Of a DNA stretch of 64,000 nucleotides, positions 53,631-62,757 are shown piece by piece. Numbering within the stretch: position 1 is the first letter of the stretch; each line of letters starts with the position of its first letter. This DNA comes from Kushneria sinocarnis (lineage in GTDB: Bacteria; Pseudomonadota; Gammaproteobacteria; Pseudomonadales; Halomonadaceae). A model generated the notes under the pieces. The model was not told where the DNA came from. It worked only from the letters and a program-made list of their open reading frames with translations, and made no database searches. The stretch lies in NCBI RefSeq assembly GCF_003633775.1, contig NZ_RBIN01000003.1:1-64000 (forward strand), read 5' to 3'. A program made the position numbers and the translations under genes.

Positions 53631-53703
53631 CGCATGATCGCGGCGCTGGGCTGCCGATCACAATAGCCCTCCGGAAACTCCCGGTGGTTATCTCGGATCG
53701 GTC

Positions 53704-54861
53704 ATGGCCAACGACAGCGATCAGGAAAAGACGGAACAGCCTACCCCCCGGCGCCTGGAGAAGGCGCGCGAAGAGGGGCAGGTGGCGCGTTCGCGTGAGC
53801 TGACCACCTTTGCCCTGATCAGTGTCGGCATCGGCGCCCTCTGGCTGCTGGCCGGCTGGATGGGCAGCATGCTGGCCGATGTCATGCGGGGCAGCATGAG
53901 CTTCGGCCATGATGAGCTGTTCGATGATTCGCGCATGCTGATTGATGGCTTCAGGCTCGGCACCCATGCATTGCTGGCGCTGGCGCCGCTGCTGGGGGTG
54001 CTGGCCGTGATCGCGCTGATAGCCCCCATGCTGCTGGGTGGCTGGCTGTTTTCGACCAAGTCGCTGAAGCCCGATCCCAACAAGCTCAATCCGGCTTCGG
54101 GGCTCAAGCGCATCCTCTCCTCGCAGGCGCTGGCCGAGCTGGCCAAGACGATCGCCAAGTCGATTCTGATCGGCGTGGTGGCGGCCATGTATATCTATTT
54201 CCATCAGGAAGAGCTGGTCGCCCTGGCCGGTCAGAGCGTGCTGGCGGCCATCCGTTCTTCACTGACCATGGCGGTGACCTGCTGTGCCCTGATCATGCTC
54301 GCCTTCATCGGGGTCATCCTGCTGGATGTGCCGTATCAGATCTGGAGCCATCACAAGAAGCTGCGCATGAGTCGCGAGGATATCCGCCAGGAGCACAAGG
54401 AGTCCGAGGGCGACCCGCAGGTCAAGGGACGCATTCGTCAGCAGCAGCAGGCGATGGCGCGGCGGCGCATGATGAGCGAGGTACCGACCGCCGATGTGAT
54501 TGTCACCAACCCGACCCACTTTGCAGTGGCACTGGCCTACCGCGAAGAGGAGATGGGCGCGCCACGGGTCGTGGCCAAGGGGGCCGATGCCGTGGCGGCG
54601 CGCATTCGTGAGGTGGCCCGGGAAAACCATGTGCCCCTGCTGGAAGCGCCACCGCTGGCCCGCGCCCTGTATCGCCATGCCGATCTCGAGTGCGAGATTC
54701 CCGGCGCCCTGTATACCGCCGTTGCCGAGGTGCTGGCCTGGGTCTATCAGCTGCGGCGTTTTCACAGCGAAGGGGGCCAGCCACCCCGTACGCCGCAGGC
54801 CATTGCGGTGCCTCCCGAACTAGATCCCAATGCCGGTGATGAGTCGGCGACTACTACCTGA
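53704..54861 (+). CDS. flhB: Flagellar export switch protein FlhB
   Basis: FlhB is an inner-membrane part of the export gate and switches substrate class. Opening residues SDQEKTEQPTPRRLEKAREEGQVARSREL are diagnostic, followed by four membrane segments. The cytoplasmic domain has the self-cleaving NPTH in VIVTNPTHFAVALAY and RVVAKGAD. Length 385 (E. coli 382). The Shine-Dalgarno is weak. It heads flhB-flhA-flhE. Confidence 0.97.
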   Translation: MANDSDQEKTEQPTPRRLEKAREEGQVARSRELTTFALISVGIGALWLLAGWMGSMLADVMRGSMSFGHDELFDDSRMLIDGFRLGTHALLALAPLLGVLAVIALIAPMLLGGWLFSTKSLKPDPNKLNPASGLKRILSSQALAELAKTIAKSILIGVVAAMYIYFHQEELVALAGQSVLAAIRSSLTMAVTCCALIMLAFIGVILLDVPYQIWSHHKKLRMSREDIRQEHKESEGDPQVKGRIRQQQQAMARRRMMSEVPTADVIVTNPTHFAVALAYREEEMGAPRVVAKGADAVAARIREVARENHVPLLEAPPLARALYRHADLECEIPGALYTAVAEVLAWVYQLRRFHSEGGQPPRTPQAIAVPPELDPNAGDESATTT

Positions 54862-54873
54862 AGGAACATCGAG

Positions 54874-54906
54874 ATGATGGTTTTTTCGCCGAGTGCAATG
54901 TCATGA
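54874..54906 (+). CDS. Possible 10-codon minicistron ahead of flhA
   Basis: ATG ATG ... TGA encodes MMVFSPSAMS. AAGGAAC lies about 9 bases before the first ATG. The stop TGA overlaps the flhA ATG (ATGA), and flhA itself lacks a good ribosome site. The peptide is probably irrelevant; translation could serve to deliver ribosomes to flhA. It is too short for coding statistics. Confidence 0.3.
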   Translation: MMVFSPSAMS

Positions 54907-56993
54907 ATGCCGTGACCGCGATGTTTCAACGGGTCGGCGTGTCCCAGTCCGGTCAGCTGAAAATGCTGGCCGGGCCGGTACTGATCATCATGATCCTGGC
55001 GATGATGGTGCTGCCGCTGCCGCCGTTCGTGCTCGACATGCTGTTTACCTTCAACATCGCCCTGTCGATCATGGTGCTGCTGGTGAGCATGTTCACCACC
55101 AGGCCGCTCGATTTTGCAGCCTTTCCGGCAGTGCTGCTGTTCTCGACCCTGCTGCGGCTGTCGCTCAATGTGGCCTCCACCCGGGTGGTACTGCTCAACG
55201 GTCATAGCGGCGGTGACGCTGCCGGTCAGGTCATCGAGGCGTTTGCCCAGTTCCTGGTGGGCGGCAACTTTGCCGTGGGGCTGGTGGTATTCATCATCCT
55301 GGTGGTCATCAACTTCATGGTCATTACCAAGGGGGCGGGTCGTATTGCCGAGGTGGGTGCCCGCTTCGTGCTCGATGCCATGCCCGGCAAGCAGATGGCC
55401 ATCGACGCCGACCTCAATGCCGGTCTGATTGATGAAACCCAGGCCAAGCATCGGCGCAGCGAAGTCTCCCAGGAAGCCGACTTCTACGGCTCGATGGATG
55501 GTGCCAGCAAGTTCGTGCGCGGCGACGCCATTGCCGGCATCCTGATCATGGTCATCAACATCATCGGCGGCCTGATCGTGGGCGTGGCACAGCACGGCAT
55601 GGATGCCGGCACCGCCGCGCATACCTATACGCTGTTGACCATCGGCGACGGTCTGGTGGCACAGATTCCCGCACTGGTGATTTCCACGGCCGCCGGTGTC
55701 ACCGTCTCCCGCGTCAATACCGAGCAGGATGTCGGCCAGCAGTTGCTGGGCCAGCTTTTCACCAACCCACAGGTACTGATTCTGGCCGCGGGGGTACTGG
55801 GGCTGCTGGGCATCATTCCGGGCATGCCCAACCTGGTCTTTCTGTTCTTCACCGCGCTGCTGGGCGGGCTTGCCTGGTGGCTGATGCGTCAGAAGCGGGC
55901 CGTTGAAGCGCAGGAGGCCAGTGCTGCGCCGAGCGCGGCTGCGGCCACGCCGGAGGCCAGCGAGGCCAGCTGGGATGATGTGCAGCTGGTCGATCCGCTA
56001 GGGCTGGAAGTCGGGCATCGACTGATTTCGCTGGTTGACCAGCAGCAGGATGGGGAGCTGCTCAGGCGGATCAAGAGTGTGCGCAAGAAATTCGCCCAGG
56101 AGATCGGTTTTCTGCCGCCGGTGGTGCATATCCGCGACAACCTCTCCTTCGCCCCGCATCATTACCGGATCACGCTCAATGGCGTCATGATCGGCGAGGG
56201 CGAAGCCTGGCCCGGCCAGTTTCTGGCAATCGATCCCGGCCAGGCGAGCGGTTCACTGAGTGGCCGCGCCACGCATGACCCGGCCTTCGGTCTGCCGGCC
56301 ACCTGGATCGACGCCGAGCAGCGCGATCAGGCGCAGGTGCAGGGCTACACCGTGGTGGATGCCGGCACCGTGGTGGCGACCCATCTCAACCATCTGCTGA
56401 CCCGCCACGCCAGTGACATGCTGGGTCGCACCGAGACCCAGAAGCTGCTGGACCGGGTCAAGCAGGAGTCGCCCCAGCTGGTCGATGACGTAGTGCCCAA
56501 GCTGGTGTCGATGACCACGCTGATGCGGGTATTGCAGCATCTGCTGGAAGAGGAAGTGTCGATTCGCGACATGCGCACCATCCTGGAAACGGTGGCCGAG
56601 CATGCGACGAATACCGGCGATGCGCTGGAGCTGACGGCCGCCGTGCGTCTGGCACTGGGCCGCGCCATTACCCAGCAGCATCTGCCGGGCAGGGAACCGG
56701 CTGACGTGATCGGCCTGGACGGCCAGCTCGAGCAGATGCTGATGCAGGCGATGTCCAGTGGCGGTGGACTGGAGCCGGGGCTGGCCGAAACGCTGATCCA
56801 GCAGGCTGAACAGGCCATCGCCAATCAGGAGGCGCGCGGGCTGCCCACCGTGCTGGTGGTGCAGCATGCCCTGCGGCCATTGCTGTCCCGCTTTCTGCGG
56901 CGTCGGCTGGATCGCCTGGTGGTGCTTTCCCAGGCCGAGATTCCCGAAGAGCGTCATATCCGGGTAACCGCCATGATCGGCGGGCAGGGGTGA
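54903..56993 (+). CDS. flhA: Flagellar export gate protein FlhA
   Basis: FlhA forms the nonameric export gate ring. The N-terminal half has eight membrane segments with the FHIPEP signature region TTRPLDFAAFPAVLLFSTLLRLSLNVASTRVVL and the conserved MPGKQMAIDADLNAG cytoplasmic loop. The C-terminal cytoplasmic domain binds chaperone-substrate pairs; DPLGLEVGHRLISLVD and AVRLALGRAIT are recognisable. Length 696 (E. coli 692). Translation is probably coupled to a short upstream frame. It overlaps flhE by four bases. Confidence 0.97.
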   Translation: MNAVTAMFQRVGVSQSGQLKMLAGPVLIIMILAMMVLPLPPFVLDMLFTFNIALSIMVLLVSMFTTRPLDFAAFPAVLLFSTLLRLSLNVASTRVVLLNGHSGGDAAGQVIEAFAQFLVGGNFAVGLVVFIILVVINFMVITKGAGRIAEVGARFVLDAMPGKQMAIDADLNAGLIDETQAKHRRSEVSQEADFYGSMDGASKFVRGDAIAGILIMVINIIGGLIVGVAQHGMDAGTAAHTYTLLTIGDGLVAQIPALVISTAAGVTVSRVNTEQDVGQQLLGQLFTNPQVLILAAGVLGLLGIIPGMPNLVFLFFTALLGGLAWWLMRQKRAVEAQEASAAPSAAAATPEASEASWDDVQLVDPLGLEVGHRLISLVDQQQDGELLRRIKSVRKKFAQEIGFLPPVVHIRDNLSFAPHHYRITLNGVMIGEGEAWPGQFLAIDPGQASGSLSGRATHDPAFGLPATWIDAEQRDQAQVQGYTVVDAGTVVATHLNHLLTRHASDMLGRTETQKLLDRVKQESPQLVDDVVPKLVSMTTLMRVLQHLLEEEVSIRDMRTILETVAEHATNTGDALELTAAVRLALGRAITQQHLPGREPADVIGLDGQLEQMLMQAMSSGGGLEPGLAETLIQQAEQAIANQEARGLPTVLVVQHALRPLLSRFLRRRLDRLVVLSQAEIPEERHIRVTAMIGGQG

Positions 56994-57448
56994 TCGGCGC
57001 CTTTCGGCGCCGCGGAAGGTGGCGAGACAACGGCGGCTGCAGGTGGGGCGCGCTGCTCCTGCTGGTCGCCGTGCTTGCCCCGTTGCCGACGCGCGCGGCG
57101 GCCGGTGGTGCCTGGATCGGCGATGAGCAGGCGCCGACACTGCGGCATGGCGGACGTGACTATCACAGGACCCTCACGCCACCCGATGGTCTGCCGCAGG
57201 GTAGGGTCAGTACCGTCAGCTGGCGTTATGAGCTGTTACCCCTGAACACGGCACTGCAGGCCGCGCTCTGTCATCGCCGGCATTGTGTTCCCCTGGCTGC
57301 TGCCAGAGGGCAAACCACCGGCTTTGCCGGGTTGCCGGTGGCCGGGGCGTGGACCTTTCACTTCGGCATGCCGGGCGAGGGGCAGCGGCTCGCGCCTCGT
57401 CTGCGGGGCGGCCCACTACAGCTGATCGTGAACTACACCACGTCCTGA
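56990..57448 (+). CDS. flhE: Flagellar protein FlhE
   Basis: A periplasmic protein thought to guard the export gate against proton leak. GTG start overlaps the flhA stop. The signal peptide has GALLLLVAVLAPLPTRAAA. The mature part shows VSWRYELLP, CHRRHC (two cysteines, as in E. coli FlhE) and the ending LQLIVNYTT, like E. coli EVIVNYR. Length 152, with a longer, arginine-rich N-terminus than in enterics. FlhE is restricted to a subset of gammaproteobacteria. Confidence 0.9.
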   Translation: MIGAFRRRGRWRDNGGCRWGALLLLVAVLAPLPTRAAAGGAWIGDEQAPTLRHGGRDYHRTLTPPDGLPQGRVSTVSWRYELLPLNTALQAALCHRRHCVPLAAARGQTTGFAGLPVAGAWTFHFGMPGEGQRLAPRLRGGPLQLIVNYTTS

Positions 57449-57540
57449 GGCGCTTGGCGAAGTTCGCTCTGGCAGTACAAGCAATCGGGCCCGCCGGTCG
57501 GTAACAGGCGCTGCCGGCATGCAAATACCGTTGGCATGCA

Positions 57541-57572
57541 AAAGGCCCCGGCGATCGCTCACCGGGGCCCTT
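57541..57572. terminator. Bidirectional terminator between flhE and flgN
   Basis: AAAGGCCCCGG, CGATCGCTCA, CCGGGGCCCTT. The stem sits between convergent genes and can serve both; T runs are short on each side. Confidence 0.7.
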
Positions 57573-57610
57573 CATTGACATGCCGTAACGCCGGAGCCGG
57601 AGGCGCGGGG

Positions 57611-58069
57611 TCAGCACTGGCCGTAGGTATTGCCCTGACTGACCGGACTGGAGCGGCCATTGCGACCATAGAGACTGGTACTGCTGGCGGTTTTGAAGAA
57701 CCGCAGTGCCCGTTCGTGCATGTCCAGGCGCAGATGGATGGCAAGTCCATTGAGCCGATTGCGGGTGCGTGCCTGCTCGCCCGCCGCGACGATCTGCTGC
57801 CAGAGCTCGTCCAGCTCGTGCTGGTGCGCTGCTGCCCGGCTGCCACTGCGATCCACGCTGAAACCCTGTTGCTGCAGCCACTGACAGCGCCTGCCTTCCA
57901 GACGCTCGAGCGTGGCCGTGACCACGCTCTTGCGCTCGGTCACGTCGGCCAGGGCGCCAGCTGCCACCGGCGTATCGGCCAGCAGGGCAGACTCCTCGTC
58001 GAGCAGCGCATTGAATCGCTCGAGAGCCTCGAGCAGCTGGGTCAGCAGAACCGCTGGATCATGGGACAT
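57611..58069 (-). CDS. flgN: FlgN-type export chaperone
   Basis: FlgN chaperones the hook-junction proteins FlgK and FlgL. The 152-residue protein is helical with Leu-rich heptads: VLLTQLLEALERFNALLDEESALLADTP and ALADVTERKSVVTATLERLE. A loop then leads to RTRNRLNGLAIHLRLDMHERALRFF, a pattern common to FlgN (NG.LI near the C-terminus). Located after flgM on the minus strand, with 25 bases between. The C-terminal GRNGRSSPVSQGNTYG tail is typical. Confidence 0.9.
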   Translation of the reverse strand: MSHDPAVLLTQLLEALERFNALLDEESALLADTPVAAGALADVTERKSVVTATLERLEGRRCQWLQQQGFSVDRSGSRAAAHQHELDELWQQIVAAGEQARTRNRLNGLAIHLRLDMHERALRFFKTASSTSLYGRNGRSSPVSQGNTYGQC

Positions 58070-58094
58070 GCAGTTATCTCACTGGGTCATGAGC

Positions 58095-58370
58095 TCAGGA
58101 CTGATCGTCGACCAGCTCCCGGGCGCTCTGGATCAGACCGTCGGCAATCCGGTCGGAACGGATCTCGAAGCTGCCGTCGCGGATGGCCTGACGAATTTCA
58201 TCGACCTTGGCGGTGTCGATATCCCTTGACGCATCACTGGCGCTGGAAGGTGTCCAGCTGGACGACACGGCGTCTGCGCGGGTGGCGTTCTGAGGACCGC
58301 CGGTGCGCTGAGCATCGCGGGTCGCCCCGGGCTGCAGATGCGTGATGTTGGTGCTGGAATCGATTTTCAC
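58095..58370 (-). CDS. flgM: Anti-sigma-28 factor FlgM
   Basis: FlgM binds and inhibits FliA until it is exported through the finished hook. GTG at 58370 (VKIDSSTNI) is preferred over an earlier ATG because GAGAGGAC lies 7 bases upstream. The protein has 91 residues (E. coli 97). The N-terminal half is disordered and Ser/Thr/Gln-rich; the C-terminal half, ASRDIDTAKVDEIRQAIRDGSFEIRSDRIADGLIQSARELV, carries the sigma-28 binding helices. A sigma-28 promoter lies upstream, giving feedback. Confidence 0.93.
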   Translation of the reverse strand: MKIDSSTNITHLQPGATRDAQRTGGPQNATRADAVSSSWTPSSASDASRDIDTAKVDEIRQAIRDGSFEIRSDRIADGLIQSARELVDDQS

Positions 58371-58442
58371 TTTGACTGTCCTCTCGGGCACTCGACCGGA
58401 TGCCATTCGGGTGCGGATGGATGCGTGGCTGCACTGTAGACT

Positions 58443-58469
58443 TTATCGACGCCATGATGGGGATCTTTA
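58443..58469 (-). promoter_or_regulatory. sigma-28 promoter of flgM
   Basis: Minus-strand TAAAGATC (58469-58462), 11-base spacer, GTCGATAA (58450-58443). The -35 shares TAAAG with the consensus and the -10 differs at one base. It lies about 70 bases before the flgM GTG, as for the class III flgMN promoter of enterics. Confidence 0.85.
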
Positions 58470-58543
58470 GGCGCCGGTGTCCACGGTTTCGTATCCGTAT
58501 GTGTCAAAGCGTAACGCCAGTGCTGATACCTGTCGGACGCGGA

Positions 58544-59230
58544 CTAACGCAGCTCGACGGTATCGTGGCTGATGGCGGTTCCCGTCAGGATCCTGCCTTC
58601 ACTGGTGCGGACACGCAGCCTTTCATCCCGTCCCGCCCCGGACAGCGCAGTGCCCTCGGTGCGAATCGCGAACCCCCGGCCCTGCGCCACCACCCTGACC
58701 TGCTGACCGCTTTTGATCAGCAGGGGAGCGCGCAGCATGTTGCCCTGCAGGGGCAGCCCCTCGCCGATGCGACGTGTCGCGACCTGACCGGTCGGGTCGT
58801 GATCACCCGTCAACAGCTGCTGCGACAGCCGGGTCAGGTCACCATTGCGCAGGTTGACATCGCCCGGACCGATGACGCTGCCCGGGGCAATATCATGGGC
58901 CGCCACGTAATAGTCGCCTTTCACCCGCACGTAGGCCTGGAAATAGCGGGTCGAGGGCCGATCGTCGGGACAGCGCACGCCCACCGTGGTCCTGCCCCAC
59001 AGACGCTGACCATTGCCGGGCAGGAACGGCTCCGGATTGTGGCAGCTGATCCGTTGAACGTTGGGGATATCCAGCTCGACGCTGACATCGCCCGACAGCG
59101 AGGTGGACTGATCGAGCAAAAAACCCTGCAGCGTGGTTTCCAGCACGCTGTCGGCTGCCATCACCGGCAGTGCGAAGCAGCCCCCCAGTGCCAGTGTCGC
59201 CAGTGTTCGCTTCGGAATCGAAAACTTCAT
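58544..59230 (-). CDS. flgA: Flagellar P-ring assembly chaperone FlgA
   Basis: FlgA is a periplasmic chaperone for P-ring protein FlgI. ATG at 59230 has GAGG 6 bases upstream; a start 120 bases earlier is rejected. The product is 228 residues with a signal peptide ending near PVMAA. The C-terminal SAF domain is clear: VVAAHDIAPGSVIGPGDVNLRNGDLT and RRIGEGLPLQGNMLRAPLLIKSGQQVRV, ending DTVELR. It is transcribed away from flgB; 173 bases before flgM contain the flgM promoter. Confidence 0.95.
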   Translation of the reverse strand: MKFSIPKRTLATLALGGCFALPVMAADSVLETTLQGFLLDQSTSLSGDVSVELDIPNVQRISCHNPEPFLPGNGQRLWGRTTVGVRCPDDRPSTRYFQAYVRVKGDYYVAAHDIAPGSVIGPGDVNLRNGDLTRLSQQLLTGDHDPTGQVATRRIGEGLPLQGNMLRAPLLIKSGQQVRVVAQGRGFAIRTEGTALSGAGRDERLRVRTSEGRILTGTAISHDTVELR

Positions 59231-59491
59231 GCCACGCCTCGCTAGCGATAGAACCGGGTCACGCGGGCTGACTGCGCCCCGAGCGTGCCCGATCACCATG
59301 TTCGGCGCAGTGTAATCGCAGGCAGGCAATTCCAGCGCAGGAATTGGCACGCAAAAGTCACGCTATTTGTTCGATTGTATGGTTTTGTAAATCCCTATTC
59401 TTCACCCTGCATCGAGGGGGCTCGCCAATGGTGAAGATGATCGCCGTTCAACGCGCCTCGTCATTCGTCAACCTGTTCAGGGGATGAGGCA

Positions 59492-59914
59492 ATGATCGAT
59501 CGCCTCAACGCATCACTGAATTTCCAGCAGCAGGCGCTGAACCTGCGGGCTGAGCGTCAGAAGGTTCTGTCGGCCAATATCGCCAATGCCGATACCCCCG
59601 GTTATCAGGCCCGGGATTTCGATTTTCGCGGCGAGCTGGAGCAGGCGGTAAAGCGCGGAAGCGGGGGAGAAGGCAGCGGCGGTCTGGCCATGACCACTAC
59701 CTCGTCGCGGCACATTCACGGCCAGGCCCCCGGTGGTGGTGGCGTCACCGATCTCATGTACCGGGTGCCGACCCAGCCGGCGCTGGATGGCAATACCGTC
59801 GACATGGATCAGGAGCGGGTCAACTTTGCCGATAACTCCGTTCATTATCAGGCAGACCTTCAGTTCATTACCAGCAGGTTGCAGGGGCTGAAACAGGCCA
59901 TGCAGCCGGAGTAA
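59492..59914 (+). CDS. flgB: Flagellar proximal rod protein FlgB
   Basis: A rod protein joined to the MS ring. Length 140. The flg-bb-rod motif is in [36 protein letters not shown], typical of FlgB. Between lies a Gly/Ser-rich loop, and the C-terminus [22 protein letters not shown] is the usual D0 helix. AGGGG lies about 8 bases upstream. It begins the operon flgBCDEFG. Confidence 0.96.
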   Translation: MIDRLNASLNFQQQALNLRAERQKVLSANIANADTPGYQARDFDFRGELEQAVKRGSGGEGSGGLAMTTTSSRHIHGQAPGGGGVTDLMYRVPTQPALDGNTVDMDQERVNFADNSVHYQADLQFITSRLQGLKQAMQPE

Positions 59915-59924
59915 CGGGAAAGCC

Positions 59925-60323
59925 ATGCTCAACGTCTTCAACATTTCCGGTTCGGCGCTTTCTGCCCAGTCGCAGCGCATGAACGTGACGGCCAGCAACA
60001 TGGCCAATGCCGATAGCGTGGCAGGGCCGGATGGTCAGCCCTATCGTGCCAAACACGTCACGTTCGAGCTGGATGCGGCGCCGGGGCAGTCGGTCGGCGG
60101 GGTACGCGTCTCGGATGTGGGCGAAAGCCAGAGTCCCTTTCGTCGCCAGTATGATCCGGGCAATCCGGCCGCGGATGACGAGGGCTATGTCAGTCTGCCC
60201 AACGTCGATCCCACCGAAGAGATGGTGAACATGATCTCGGCGGCGCGCTCCTACCAGGCCAACGTCGAAGTACTCAATACCAACAAGTCGCTGATGCTCA
60301 AGACGCTTACTCTCGGTGAGTGA
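59925..60323 (+). CDS. flgC: Flagellar proximal rod protein FlgC
   Basis: A rod protein next to Flg[31 protein letters not shown] is the FlgC N-terminal rod signature. The middle [47 protein letters not shown] is highly conserved, and the C-terminal helix [23 protein letters not shown] closes. Length 132 (E. coli 134). It starts ten bases after flgB. Confidence 0.97.
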   Translation: MLNVFNISGSALSAQSQRMNVTASNMANADSVAGPDGQPYRAKHVTFELDAAPGQSVGGVRVSDVGESQSPFRRQYDPGNPAADDEGYVSLPNVDPTEEMVNMISAARSYQANVEVLNTNKSLMLKTLTLGE

Positions 60324-60352
60324 GCGGCGAGCGATGCCACAGGAGTGCCGCC

Positions 60353-61063
60353 ATGAGTTTTGACACTTCCATCATGAGCCAGCTCAACGGGACGGTGTCG
60401 ACCCCGAAGAGCCAGACGACCGGCCAGGGGAATATCAATACCGATCCCACCCAGCTCAGCGATCAGTTCCTGACGCTGCTGGTGGCCCAGATGAAGAATC
60501 AGGACCCGCTCAATCCGACCGAGAACTCCGAGTTCACCTCGCAGATCGCGCAGATCAATACCGTCAGCGGCATCAACGATCTCAACGATACGCTGAATTC
60601 GATCACCGGTCAGATCAACACCACCCAGCAGCTGCAGGCCAGTGCGCTGGTCGACAAGGGGGTGCTGGTCAATGGTAACCAGGTCGCGGTCGGTAAGGAT
60701 GGCGAGACCGTAACGCCGTTCGGGGTCGATCTTGCCTCCGATGCGGATAACGTCAGGGTAACCATCACCGATCCCGGTACCGGCAAGGTGATCGATCAGT
60801 ATGACCTGACCGAAAGCGGGCCCATGCAGGCCGGCATCCAGTCCTTCTACTGGGACGGCACCAACAGTGCCGGCGAGAAGGTCGGCCAGGGGAACTACAC
60901 CGTTTCCGTTGAAGCCACCAGTAACGGTGAAGAGGTCAGCGCCGCGCCCCTGCGCTATGCGCTGGTGAATGGCGTGGCCCGCTCCGAGGAGGGGGGCGCC
61001 ATGCTGGATCTCGGTCCGATACTGGGTCAGGCCTCGCTGTCCGATATCAAACAGATCCTGTAA
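60353..61063 (+). CDS. flgD: Flagellar hook cap protein FlgD
   Basis: FlgD caps the growing hook and is discarded later. The conserved N-terminal region QFLTLLVAQMKNQDPLNPTENSEFTSQIAQINTVSGI is present, followed by the Ig-like and Tudor-like domains (VTITDPGTGKVIDQYD, FYWDGTNSAGEKVGQGNYTV). ATG at 60353 has CAGGAG upstream and gives 236 residues (E. coli 231). Confidence 0.97.
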   Translation: MSFDTSIMSQLNGTVSTPKSQTTGQGNINTDPTQLSDQFLTLLVAQMKNQDPLNPTENSEFTSQIAQINTVSGINDLNDTLNSITGQINTTQQLQASALVDKGVLVNGNQVAVGKDGETVTPFGVDLASDADNVRVTITDPGTGKVIDQYDLTESGPMQAGIQSFYWDGTNSAGEKVGQGNYTVSVEATSNGEEVSAAPLRYALVNGVARSEEGGAMLDLGPILGQASLSDIKQIL

Positions 61064-61159
61064 TTCGATTATCGTTCAGGGCCCCGGGCCTGGAATCGAT
61101 CAAATGGCGGCCGTGTGCCGCACCCGGGCAACCTCAACACATGCATCAGAGGACGTCAC

Positions 61160-62584
61160 ATGGCTTTTTCGCAGGGTGTCAGCGGTCTTAATGCGGCCGC
61201 CAGCCAGCTCGATACCATCGGCAACAACATCGCCAACTCCCAGACGGTCGGCTACAAGAGCAGCCGTACCGAGTTTGCCGACATCTATGCCGGCGCCAAG
61301 GCCGGACTGGGCACCAAGGTTGCCGCGGTTACCCAGAACTTCAACAGCGGCTCGCTGGAAACCACCAACCGGGATCTGGATCTGGCGATCGACGGCGGCG
61401 GTTTCTTCCGGCTGACCGATGGCAACCAGATCAGCTATTCGCGCAACGGCCAGTTCCAGATGGACAGCGAAGGCTACCTGGTCAGCAATACCGGCCAGCA
61501 GCTGACCGGCTACAACGTGCAGAACTTCAACAGCCTGACCACCGACCCCAGCGTGGCCACCGGTGGTACCCCCGAAGCCATCCAGGTGCCCAGCACCTCG
61601 ATGATCGCCAAGGGCACCTCGGAAGCCCGGGGCAAGGTGGCACTGGATGCCGGCAGCGACATCAAGGATCCGGCCAATTTCAACTCGAGCGATATCAACA
61701 CCTACAGCTGGAGCACCACCAATACGGTGTACGACTCGCTGGGAAATGCCCAGTCGCTGAACCTCTATTTCGTCAAGGATGGTTCCAACAGCTGGCAGGT
61801 CAATGCCGAAATGCCGCTGGGCAGTGAAGCCAACTGGTCCGGTACCGTTTCCGATGGTGGTACATATCCGGGAGAGTTTGACCCTGCGACCAGTGGCAAT
61901 GGCACGTCCACGTTTACAACGGAAAGTGGACATGAATACCGCGCTGTCGTTACCGGTGCCAGTCAGGATGCCGATGGTGCCTGGAGCGGTGGGGAGATCA
62001 GCTATACCGAGATTCAGCCTTCCATCCAGCTCTCGTTCAACGGCAACGGGGTGCTGACCCAGGCCGATCAGACGGACAAGCCCGGCAATCTGAGCACCAA
62101 CCAGGTGCAGTGGGCGTTCGACTCCCAGAACGGCTCGGCCGAGACCGACTTCAGCTTCGACTTCAGCGGCGCGACCCAGACCGCCAAGTCGTTCTCGATT
62201 GCCGATGTCACCCAGAACGGCAATGCCCCGGGGGATCTGACCGGCATCTCGATCGGCGACGATGGCACGATCAGCGGCAGCTACTCCAATGGTCGGACGG
62301 TCGGCCTCGGTCGTGTGGCGCTGGCGGATTTTGCCAATGAGCAGGGCCTGAGCCCGATCGGCAACAACCAGTGGGTGGCGACGACCAGCTCCGGTCAGGA
62401 GCTGCTCGGCACGGCCGGGACCGGTCAGCTGGGCAGCCTGATTTCCGGCACGCTCGAGCAGTCCAATGTCGATCTCTCCCAGGAACTGGTCAACATGATC
62501 GTCTCGCAGCGCAACTACCAGGCCAATGCGCAGACCATCAAGACCCAGGATCAGATTCTGCAGACGGCCGTTTCGCTGCGCTGA
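61160..62584 (+). CDS. flgE: Flagellar hook protein FlgE
   Basis: FlgE forms the curved hook. N-terminal FSQGVSGLNAAASQLDTIGNNIANSQTVGYKSSRTEFAD and C-terminal LVNMIVSQRNYQANAQTIKTQDQILQTAVSLR are the paired rod/hook D0 helices. The middle D1-D2 region is variable and rich in Asp, Ser, Thr. ATG at 61160 has AGAGGA upstream; 474 residues, longer than E. coli FlgE (402), the extra lying in the outer domain. Confidence 0.97.
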   Translation: MAFSQGVSGLNAAASQLDTIGNNIANSQTVGYKSSRTEFADIYAGAKAGLGTKVAAVTQNFNSGSLETTNRDLDLAIDGGGFFRLTDGNQISYSRNGQFQMDSEGYLVSNTGQQLTGYNVQNFNSLTTDPSVATGGTPEAIQVPSTSMIAKGTSEARGKVALDAGSDIKDPANFNSSDINTYSWSTTNTVYDSLGNAQSLNLYFVKDGSNSWQVNAEMPLGSEANWSGTVSDGGTYPGEFDPATSGNGTSTFTTESGHEYRAVVTGASQDADGAWSGGEISYTEIQPSIQLSFNGNGVLTQADQTDKPGNLSTNQVQWAFDSQNGSAETDFSFDFSGATQTAKSFSIADVTQNGNAPGDLTGISIGDDGTISGSYSNGRTVGLGRVALADFANEQGLSPIGNNQWVATTSSGQELLGTAGTGQLGSLISGTLEQSNVDLSQELVNMIVSQRNYQANAQTIKTQDQILQTAVSLR

Positions 62585-62591
62585 TCCTTCA

Positions 62592-62615
62592 CGGCGCGCC
62601 CGCCCGGGCGCGCCG
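62592..62615 (+). repeat. GC-rich hairpin between flgE and flgF
   Basis: CGGCGCGCCCG, two bases, CGGGCGCGCCG: 11 of 11 paired. No T run follows, so it is not a classical terminator. It could protect the flgE mRNA end or reduce downstream expression, since FlgE is needed in larger amounts than FlgF. Confidence 0.55.
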
Positions 62616-62757
62616 TTCCTGCAGGGGCCTTTTGGGCAGGAATCCCGGATCGTCTCCCGAATTGGCTCCTTTCGAGCGTGTTTCTCTTTCCTTTATCACC
62701 GTGCGCTTCAGTGTTTACTACGCGCATGACGATCACGCTCGCTGACTGGAGAGCCGC

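Noticed and set aside
59340-59365. sigma-54 promoter before flgB (TTGGCACGCAAAAG)
   Set aside because: TGGCACG is present but no TTGC follows at the required distance; FlhDC-type control is more likely here.
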